Positions 55,869-64,000 of a stretch of 64,000 nt of DNA are shown here, in pieces. A program made the position numbers and the translations under genes. The stretch's first letter is position 1, and each line of letters opens with the position of its first letter. The notes beneath the pieces are model-generated. The model was not told where the DNA came from, made no database searches, and saw only the letters and a program-made list of their open reading frames with translations. This stretch comes from Dactylellina haptotyla (Eukaryota; Ascomycota; Orbiliomycetes; Orbiliales; Orbiliaceae), in NCBI GenBank assembly GCA_031310005.1, contig CM062380.1, forward strand, positions 1,860,001-1,924,000, in the 5' to 3' direction.

Positions 55869-56585
55869 AAAATCGGCGGCGCCAAACAAACTCACCTTTT
55901 GGGAATCACCAACCAAAGGAGCTGGAGGTTCAGAAGCAGCTACAACGACAGCTTCTTCGGGTGTCTGCTGTGGTTGCGTCCCGCTATCGTAATCGTCATC
56001 GTCTTCCTCTTCATCTCCCTCTTCCTCTTCATTTTTGAGAGTCTGGGCGGCCTCTTCGTCGTCTTTGATGACGACGGGATTGTCATCAGTATTGAGCGTA
56101 GAAGCGCTCGCGGCCGGAGACGTTGCCAGTTTGTTCGTTGCGTTGCGGTCCGGGTGGTGGTTGTCGTTGATCGCTGGAATGTCGGCGGTCATCGACGCTC
56201 CATCGACCCGAGCCACGACAGGATTGTCGGTAGCGGGAGCGGACTGGATGTTTGCAACTTCGTTCTGCGGGGTCTTCTCTTCTCCTGCGAATCGCACAGC
56301 TTCATCCGGCGATGGGCAAGGCGTCATGATTTGCTCAGGGATCGCGACGCGCCCTCCTTGTTGTCGGTTCGGCTCGCTGTCAGCCATATCGATCTCGCAG
56401 TCGTCGACTTGTTCAAGGTCGACGGTATCACAGAGCTCGTCGAAGAGTTGCAGGTGTCTTCGGCCGAGAGTTTCAGGTTCTAGGCATCCGGCTACGTAAA
56501 TGTAATGTAGGTAACCCGGTTGGAAGCGGTCAAGTATCGAGAGGTCGACCGGCGTGCGTCTGAAGGGTCTGAGGCGCTCTATTTC
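55869..56585 (-). CDS. FHL1: probable 5' exon of FHL1 (acidic N-terminal region), start unresolved
   Basis: Upstream of the main exon, a frame is open from 56585 to past 55869. From ATG 56387 it reads MADSEPNRQQGGRV..., then an acidic Glu/Asp/Pro-rich region (NEEEEGDEEEDDDDYDSG), then a strong donor AAG|GTGAGT at about 55892, with the acceptor at 55552. With that donor the junction is out of frame with FHL1. A weaker donor G|GTGATT at about 55907 gives the correct phase (..APLV-AMAATDSM). Before ATG 56387 the same frame stays open for 66 codons and looks like real protein (VDLSILDRFQPGYLHYIYVA, LFDELCDTVDLEQVDDCEI) but has no ATG, so another 5' exon probably exists. It may instead be a separate upstream gene. 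Confidence 0.5.
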
Positions 56586-58995
56586 TCAGGTCCGCGGCGG
56601 CAACGGGAACGGTGATTCTGGAACAGAACCAACGCCCTACTTGATTGGGTTGACGGAAAGTGTTGGAGGTGAAGGGAGCGAGAGAGATAGATTATACTCG
56701 TCGTTCGGCTAGAGAAAGCGACGGCGAGCGTAAAGTATCGTAGATTGTGAGTGTCGTGCGAGGTGGTGAATGGTATTATCGGAGGGTCCTTCGAGTCGGC
56801 GAGGTTGGTGAAGGATGATGAAGATGGGTGGACGGAAGGTCGAAGGGGGGTTGATGGGCGATGGGAGCGAGCGAGCGAGGCGAGTGAGGAGGAGGTCGGG
56901 CTGGCGTTGTGCGTTGTGGGAAGCGACAGCCGATCCGCAACACGGCAACACATTCCATCCATGCACGTCGTCCGCCTGTTCAATCAATCAACCACCGTGC
57001 ACACACACGCACACCCACCGACGGTAAGCAAGTACTCGCTCTCCCGGTGCTACGTACCTCCTCCTCCGCCTCTCCTCTTTCTTCGAGCTCACCAATCGGT
57101 CCGTCAGGTGGGTTCTCTTTAATTTTTAATTTTTTTAATCTATCGCATCCACCGTGGGAGAGAGTCGGTGGCAGGTTTAGGGCTTATCCGCCCCTCCTTC
57201 ATGCACAATTATCTCCTCTCCAATAAACCCTCTCCTGCTCACCATCACGATTATCGCCAAAAGCGCTCCGTATCTGTACGTCTGTCGTATTACAATACGA
57301 ATAGTATTCCCTATCTACCGCCAACTTAAAACCACCTCCAAGATAAGTAATACCGCGAAAGAAAAACGCCAATATGTAATCCGTCATCCCATCAACCAGC
57401 GCAGCACATGGATGGATTGCTCATGTGGATTGCTAAACCCCTCACCCCTCACTCCGAGCATGCGATTGAATACCGCCCATCCCCATTCCGTTCCAACCCA
57501 CGTCGTGGGTAACCTCTTTCAGCACTTGCCTCGTCGTGGGTGGGTTGCCGGCCGACCTTCGGGGGGAGGTCCAACTCGGTAAAACGCACCTTCGATTCCT
57601 CTTTCTCCCACCGCTGCATCCCACTCCTCCACCACCACCCCCCAGCCCCCCGCTCTCCCCCCCGTCGGCATCTACACATCCAATCCAGTACACCACAAGC
57701 CTCTTCCAACCGATCTCACTGGCTGATACCCCCCCCCGATATGATGCTCGCAGGCGGTCTTCATCGCGGAGGAGTTCCCCTCCGCCGTGGTAAGAAGAGG
57801 TGAAAGAACGAAGGGCACAAGGCACCGAAGCCTTATGGCCAGGCTAGCCTGTAGACAGAATGCCCCCATCGTCACCTTGTTGACCAGGGTTTCTTCCAAG
57901 ATTATCATAATAAGCTCGCAGATCGATTCGATGTGTGCGCGCTATCGATTTACACCATGATACAACATCATTTCGTTTCTAACTTTAGGAGTGCCACACA
58001 CATTCTCTCATCCTCGCTGTCTCTTTTTGGAACTTGCTAGAAACTATTTTTTTGAACTCTTCGGGTATATGCCAACTTCCCCACCGCTCTTCGGGATACT
58101 CGGTTTGGTCCTCTCCCGATCCAAGGAAGATCCATAGTCCCGACATTTCCAAACTAGTCGTCATGTGACTTCCACCTGCCAGGAAAGGCTTGCATGTTTT
58201 AAAAAAATCCGATTAACCTCATATTAAAAATGAACAAAAGTGAAGGATCAGGCATTGAGATACCGCTATCATACCGCCTGCTTGCGCATCTGGCATGCAT
58301 AATCCCGATATGAAACGATAACGCTCAAAACATAATTATTTACTGTAGCACAGCATAGAGCTAAGCGCCTTTCAACAAAAATCAATCAACCAAGTACCCA
58401 CCGGAGCTATAAACATACTCTCACTTTTGTAATTTTTTGATTCAATACCTTGCGAACAATTGTCACATTGAAAATAGTGCAGCACACGCAAAAATTAAAA
58501 TTTCAAGGGAACTCGTATGAATGTCATCCTGGAAGACACACATGCTGACGCTGTAGACGTCAGGGAAAGAAAAAGGGAAAAAAATATTACATACGAATGA
58601 AAGCCTAAAACTACAAAAACCAAAGCACAACTAAAATCGAAATGCCGCTCAAATTATTAAAGAGTAAAAGGAAACAATGAGGGGGGGAAAAAAAGTTACA
58701 CTCGATGAGAAAATGTAGAAAATGGCATCAGTGCGATCATTCTAATGGTGGCAGTGGCAGTGGCAGTTTTTCAGAGGCGCAATAATGTAATTAATAAAAC
58801 GAGAACAAAGGTGTGGTTTTCATGCCTGGTATCATCAAAACAGCGAGAAGTGTGAGCACTAGTTTGTATATAACGAGAAACGATAAGCAAGCGATGCCTC
58901 AGAATAAACCCATTGAAGATAGATGGAAGCGTTTGATGCATCAAGAACATTAGAAGCAGGAAACGGAGACGAAATACAATATTCAGTCACTCCGT
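56586..58995. other. 2.4-kb intergenic region: FHL1 promoter/leader and CRP1-like 3' region
   Basis: Between FHL1 and the CRP1-like gene, both minus strand. 56590-57120 and 57560-57730 are rich in short G/A- and C/T-repeats, with many frames in both directions, none supported. An extra FHL1 5' exon may lie in 56600-57250. Around 58600-58700 the sequence is A-rich. CAGTGG-type hexamer repeats occur at about 58747-58770. Confidence 0.4.
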
Positions 58996-61631
58996 TCATT
59001 TCAGCTTCTGGGCAATCTTCTTGAAGAAGGCAGACACCCTTCTCTTCTTCTTCTCCTCCTTGACTGCGGCAGCGGATGATGTTCCGTTCGAAGATTCAGG
59101 GGCAATCTTGTCGGAAACCTTGTCAGCGGTCTCAGCAACCTTCTCGGTGGCGGTGGCAGTGGCAGTTGGCTCGGTGGCAGCCGGCTCCTCCTTCTTTGGT
59201 GGCTCGATGGTGTCGGGCTTGGTCTCGCCCTTGGTGATGGCCTCCTCGACGGCAGCCTTGGCCTCAACAGCCACTGGGTTGGCGGCAGCTTCGGCGGGCT
59301 CACCGGCCTTCTCGATGCTAGCAACAACAACAGCTGGGACTGTTTCTGGCTCCGATGGCTTGGATGTTGGTTCCTCAGCGACTGGCTCGACTGGCTTGAC
59401 TTCGCTCTTCAGCTCGGCCTCGATTTCCTTCTTGGCCTCAACTGCGACAGGGGAGGCGGAGGCTTCCAGCGGAGCGCTGGCCTCGGCCTGGCTTTCGCGG
59501 ACAACCTCTGGAACATCAGCGCGTGGAGTCTCGGTTGTTACCTCGACTGGAGCAGCCAACTCGGTCTTTGCGATGAGCTCTTCCTCGACCTATCATACCC
59601 AAGTTAGCAGATGGTTCAATACTTTACGGAGTGATTTAGAGAAACAAAAACGTACCTCAGCCTTGGCCTCAACAGCAGCTGGGCTCGCGCTAGCCTCAGG
59701 CTCAACCTCAGCCTTAGCTTGAGATTCTGTGACGACAGGAGGAACAGTCTCGGTTGTCGCGGTAGTGTGATCTTCGGACTTGGAGATGATTGGCAAAACC
59801 GACTCTGGGATCAGGTTCTTCGCGGTCTCGGTGGTCGTCGCGGCAGCAGCGGAGATAGCTCCGGTAACGGCGGCGAGGGCGGCGGCGGCAGTAGCGCCGA
59901 CACCAAGGTTGGAGGCGTCGGCCTGCTCGTAGTGTTCCTTGTCCAAGTGGACGTTGTCGGTCACGCTAGCGGTGGAAGGAGGAACTGGCTCATTTGGCTC
60001 GAGGTGGATTGGGTTACCAGCTGTCTCAGAGGCTGGGAGCGGGTTGATGCTGACTGGCTCATCGTCCTTAGAGTCAAAGGTGTCCGGAAGATATCCAGGA
60101 ACCTCCTTTGGATCGGGAGAGGGCAGATCCTCCGGCGCGACGACAGCCTTGGTCGCTTCTGGGACGATTGGCTCGGCCTTGGCGGTCTCCTCAAGCGGAA
60201 CCTCAGCAGCCAATGCAGCGGTGGTGGCTTCAGGGCCGACGGACGAGAGCACCACAGCGATCTCTTCGGGCTTCTCGACCTGGGGTACTGGTGCTGGCGC
60301 GGATTCCATTTCGGTCTTAGGATTAGATTCCAAGGGAACTTCAGCGGCGAGAGCGGCGGTGGTAGAAGTAGGGCCAACGGATGAAACGAAAGGTTCAACA
60401 GTTTGATCCACAGTATCGGGAACGGGGACAACTGGGACGTGAAGGGTGGGCTCCTCGGTGGGATTTATATCCTCGGGCAGGAGATAGTTGTTATCGTTTC
60501 CAGAAGCGTCTTTCTCCACTCGCTGCTTCGGGTCAATTGTCCAGGTGCCATCCACAACGTACTAAAAAATGCCAACCAGGTTGCTTTGCGTTAGCGCATC
60601 CGCCACTCTGTCACCTAAAAAATGAGCTGAGATGCCGTCAAACAAAGAAGTGTCAAAATCGATACGCTCCGCGCCCTCGCGTATCGGGGATGTGGTCACT
60701 CTTCAGATGATGCCTTCTCGTTCATTCCTGGCATTTGTGCCGGGGAGGATTCTTCATGATCTAGTTACCTTGTAAGTGGTCTTCTCGACGGGGAGAGTGA
60801 CAGAGCCGAGGTGGGTGCCGTCAGCGGCCGCCTCGAGCTTCTCGGACTTGGTCCAGTTGTCGAAGGACCCGGTAACGAAGACCTCAGTGGCTGGCTCGGA
60901 CCTGTTTTACAAACGCACATCATGTATATTGTCAGTCTACTAAGCCCCCCAGTCCCAAAGATAACGAGAGCATCGCTCGCCTTGCTGCGAGGCCGCGAGT
61001 ATGCAATTTTTGGTGGATTTTCCGTTTGGGTTCGGGCCATTCCCCCCGTTGCCCTTTTCGCACAATTGCATGAGATGTACGTGGAATGCGCACTTTGAGG
61101 CCAGCATAACGCGTCGGCGCAGGCAAGCATGCGACCAGGCAGGCAGGCAGACACCAGGCGATCTGAAGCCCCGGCTGAGGCCGTTGTGCGCTCGCTCGCT
61201 CGCTGGCTGGCTCCTCCTGTGGAAGGATCCTCGATAGGCGTCGCTCGTGGCGGCGGGTCGAGTCGGCAGCCAACGACGGTCTTGTGCGAATGCGTCATCG
61301 CATGCGACACCCACAAAACCCATCGAAAACCGACAAACAGGCGAAAAATACGGGGGCGAATCGGCACAGCGCGCATCCCCAATCTCTGCACCACGGAGCG
61401 GGACAGAAAGAAAAGACACAAGAGCGCGCGGGGACCACCACAATCGTCTGGATGACTTGGTGGGCCGTCCGCTCTCCCTTTTCCTACCTTCCCACTCCCC
61501 TTTTTCGGTCCCGTTTGTTGGGTGTGCGCGAGAGCCTCGTTGCTCCGAGAGCGAAGAGGAGAAACAGAACGGACCAAAAGAAGACAAAAAAAAACTCACC
61601 ATTTGAAAGTAAAGGTTCCCTTGCCGGTCAT
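58996..61631 (-). CDS. CRP1/MDG1-like protein with AMPK-type glycogen-binding domain
   Basis: Four exons: 61600-61631, 60769-60901, 59656-60561 and 58996-59589. Introns are 698, 207 and 66 nt, all in phase; total 554 aa. The spliced N-terminus MTGKGTFTFKW then EVFVTGSFDNWTKS and TTYKYVVDGTWTIDP, SGNDNNYLLPEDI is the early-set carbohydrate-binding domain (CBM48/AMPK-beta type) of the yeast Crp1/Mdg1 family. Yeast Mdg1 works in pheromone signalling at the membrane and Crp1 binds cruciform DNA; neither role is proven in filamentous fungi. The rest is Ala/Glu/Pro/Val-rich and repetitive: SSVGP..TTAALAAEVPLE twice, and a SPAAVEAK-type unit three times. The C-terminus is basic (KKKRRVSAFFKKIAQKLK), a possible membrane or nucleic-acid contact. 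The first exon is only 32 nt. Confidence 0.9.
59300..60400 (-). repeat. degenerate protein-level repeats in the CRP1-like gene
   Basis: Two copies of SSVGPxxTTAALAAEVPLE (about 60180-60240 and 60320-60390) and three copies of an A(S/N)PxAVEAK unit (about 59270, 59440 and 59680). They are conserved in protein but less so in DNA, indicating selection on the peptide rather than a recent duplication. Confidence 0.65.
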
Positions 61632-61734
61632 TTTGTCGCAGGGCTGGTAGAAGGCGGGTTTTCTGAATGATTTCTGTTAGAACGAAGGGAGATTTAAAAT
61701 TTCTGGTGGTGATGGTGAGGAGAGAAGGGAGAAA

Positions 61735-61757
61735 GTGAGCGAGCGAGCGAGCGAGAG
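61735..61757 (+). repeat. GAGC tetranucleotide microsatellite
   Basis: About five GAGC units about 110 bases upstream of the CRP1-like start codon. Confidence 0.85.
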
Positions 61758-62074
61758 AAAGCGCGCGAGAGAGATATGATATGGTCTGGTATAGTAATAA
61801 TACCGGCTGGTGATCAGACTGCGCGAGATGAGCCAGGAGAGGAAAGGGTTTCTCGCTTGTCCAGAACGACTCTTCCCCTCGATGACAGCGGTAGCTTTGC
61901 GCTACTCCTCCCTCCTGCTGCCCTTACGCTCCTGCGAACTAGCAAGCGGGTAAAAAGCTGATGGCGCAGGAACGAACCACCCTTCTCGCTGCTGCTGGGG
62001 CTTGAGGCCGGACTCTGAGACACGGATGGCAGCAGGATGGCAGCAATTCCAGCAGCCCTGCGCAATACGACACC

Positions 62075-62094
62075 GCTCTCTCTCTCTCTCTCTC
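62075..62094 (+). repeat. CT dinucleotide microsatellite
   Basis: About ten uninterrupted CT units in the promoter or leader of the CRP1-like gene, within a longer pyrimidine-rich stretch (62071-62155). Confidence 0.9.
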
Positions 62095-64000
62095 TTCTCC
62101 CACTCCCTCTTAAGCTTTCTCTCTTGCTCTCTCTCCCTCTCTCTCGCTCGTCTTCTGGAGCAATCCTGTTTGCGCGGCTGATTGGGAAGGACGATGCTGG
62201 GGGAGGAGGGGGCCGTCTCACCTCTCTCGCTGGAGCTACTGATAGGCTTGCGTTCGATATCGGGAAAAGGACGGGGTAGCAAGTGGTGCAATGCAATGGA
62301 CGTGGGTGGGCGGGCTGGTTAGTAAGGAAGGGAAGGAGGGAGCAGGAAGGCTGACGATTGAAGGTTCGCAGAAGAGGGTAAGAAGGGTGTGGCCGCGTTA
62401 TAAAATAAAATAACAAGCCCCGGGGTAGGCGACGGGGCCGGATTGGAATTTACAATTCTGAAAGCTACGCAGGCAGAAAGAAAGAAGAGTCGTCGTCGCA
62501 GGTGATCGATTGATTGTTTCGTCGTGACAGATATTGAAACGGCGGTCCAGCAGAAAATGGCCGTTCCGGTTAGCCCTGCGAGAGCGCGCCCCGTCCTTTT
62601 ATATCTGCGATCTGGATTCACACGGTCACACTATCACGATCCGGTATATAGCTGGCTATCCTCCTGTTTCTTTCTCACACCCTCATCAATTTAGCGTCCC
62701 CTCACTCTATCGATCATGAGCGGTGAGTGAGTGAGCGAGTGCGGTGTCGAGCGTCTTCTGTGAAAATCAGGGCGGCAGGGGCCAGCAGAGTGGAGCCCCT
62801 CAACCGCAGCTAGCCAACCTGCTCCGGCAAGGTTCAACATGCACCTCCGTTGCAGACAGGCCGCTGGTCTTCACCTTGAGCACCTCTCTCGAACCTTCCC
62901 TTCCTTTCCTCTGCTCTGTCTCGACGCGAATGAGAAAATTTTTTCACTCTATACGATGTGATAATGCTAACACTATCGCGATGGACCGATACCAACAAGA
63001 AAATCTACCAGTAATATACCAGCAGCGGAGGAAAGAAAAATAAAAAATCGCCCCTATCACGGGTCACAGTTCACTCTGCATCATGCAAGTGCAAGCCAAC
63101 CTCATCAACGTGAAGAGCGAGCGAGAGATATCGCATCTACCCTCCGATATCTGCTCCGTGCATCTCTCTCTCCTCCCACCTCTCCCCTCTTCGTGCTGTC
63201 CTCCCGAATCCCCAAACTGATTGGACAATTTCCCCCAACTGCAACAATTGGTGCAAATCTCTGTTATTACCTTATTACGATATTGGCAATGGCATTGTCT
63301 GGTTTATCTGTCAAGGCTTTCCGTTGAAACGCCATACCTCTGATATCATGCATCATATGACAGCTCAGCTTTCCGGCTCTTTGCCCCATTCAACCACTAG
63401 CCCCGATTTTTTTCTTTAATAATTCTCTCGCCCTTTCGTCCAAACATGGGATGGACGCACGACAAAAAAAACTTGGTGGATCAGAAGATGGGATGGGACT
63501 TTCAGGTCCCAGTTCCTTAACTCGCCCACCTAAAGTTCCCGCTGCCGAGCGAAACAACCAAACTAAAGGGGGGGCCAGAATCACCACCCAGAGATGAACA
63601 AAAAAAAAATCGGGTGGCGGGTCAAACAGGTACATTCGCTTGCACCACTGTGTGATGAAATAAAATAAAATAACCAGATGGTTGAAAAATTGTTTCACAT
63701 AGCCCAGAACCGCCCACAAGAAGGCTGCTCGCAAGTTTTCCGAGAAATGGGGACCAGAATTCACTCGTTCAATCAGGCTGAAACTAAATCCTCTACTACG
63801 CCCTCGACGACTACGAGTCTCCCCCGATGACAAATATGCAATCTAACAAAGAACAATAAAACATATAATAAAAGGAACTACGGTACCAATTCTAAATAAA
63901 GAAACGTGGGGACGGCATCGCTGTTGCTTTCAACGGCGCGCGCTTCCATCCAAACTCTTGGCCTTTATAATTTAAATCACCATTACAACCGTACTTATAG

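Larger units (their letters stand above)
61632..64000. other. 2.4-kb region upstream of the CRP1-like gene, to the right edge
   Basis: Promoter and leader of the CRP1-like gene. It contains two microsatellites listed separately and many CT/GA tracts on both strands. A 147-codon minus-strand frame at 63390-63833 with two hydrophobic stretches overlaps C- and A-homopolymers and has no recognisable family. No RNA gene or element recognised. Confidence 0.4.

Noticed and set aside
60765-61577. 270-codon frame on the minus strand inside the first CRP1-like intron
   Set aside because: It starts in the intron and reads across the exon in the wrong frame; composition is basic, Ser/Pro/Arg-rich and random-looking.
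63390-63833. 147-codon minus-strand frame with hydrophobic stretches near the right edge
   Set aside because: It crosses A9 and C/G homopolymers, shows no splice sites or family resemblance, and its hydrophobicity comes from T-rich runs.

Overview
The window is nuclear DNA of a filamentous ascomycete (Pezizomycotina). Evidence: most genes carry short introns (about 50-110 nt) with GTAAGT-like donors, CTAAC/CTGAC-like branch sites and YAG acceptors; the gene set is typical of fungi (GPI mannosyltransferase 2, DFG5/DCW1 GH76 enzyme, forkhead-FHA factor FHL1, telomere OB-fold protein TEN1, vacuolar HMT1-type ABC transporter, DHA1 drug transporters). The class cannot be fixed from sequence alone. 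I reconstructed about 20 genes by joining reading frames across introns and checking phase at every junction. No rRNA, tRNA, CRISPR, complete transposon or virus-like element was recognised. Layout: 1-9 kb holds the 5' end of an unrecognised gene on the minus strand, an asparagine-synthetase-like protein (ASNSD1/YML096W type) and a seven-exon HMT1-like half-size ABC transporter. 9.6-17.4 kb holds AFG1-like mitochondrial AAA ATPase, an unrecognised secreted Thr-rich protein with several Kex2 (KR) sites, and a DHA1-type MFS exporter. 17.9-29.5 kb is more accessory in character: a three-TM glycoprotein, a nine-exon divergent Hsp70-like ATPase, an S/T-rich single-pass membrane protein with a conserved cytosolic part, a protein with a fungal NLR-type N-terminal helical domain and a Pro/Ser tail, and a PARP-type ADP-ribosyltransferase with an RWD-like N-terminus. 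30-50 kb holds cell-surface and glycan genes: DFG5/DCW1 (wall glycan transfer), a membrane-anchored SGNH esterase, a GT23-like fucosyltransferase-fold enzyme, a second DHA1 MFS transporter, GPI18 (GPI anchor synthesis) and a signal-peptide/kelch/TM protein. 50-64 kb holds TEN1, FHL1 (ribosomal-protein gene regulator) and a CRP1/MDG1-like protein with an AMPK-type glycogen-binding domain, separated by long pyrimidine/purine-rich leaders and promoters. Links between genes: GPI18 makes the anchor that the DFG5-type enzyme probably carries, and DFG5, the SGNH esterase and the GT23-like enzyme would all act in the secretory pathway or at the wall. The Hsp70-like, S/T-rich TM, NLR-type-domain and ADP-ribosyltransferase genes next to one another could be a signalling or self/non-self neighbourhood; that is inference only. 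The most interesting leads are the Kex2-cut secreted precursor (12.0-13.7 kb), the RWD-PARP gene, the unexplained extra coding sequence upstream of FHL1, and the alternative 3' exon of the SGNH esterase.
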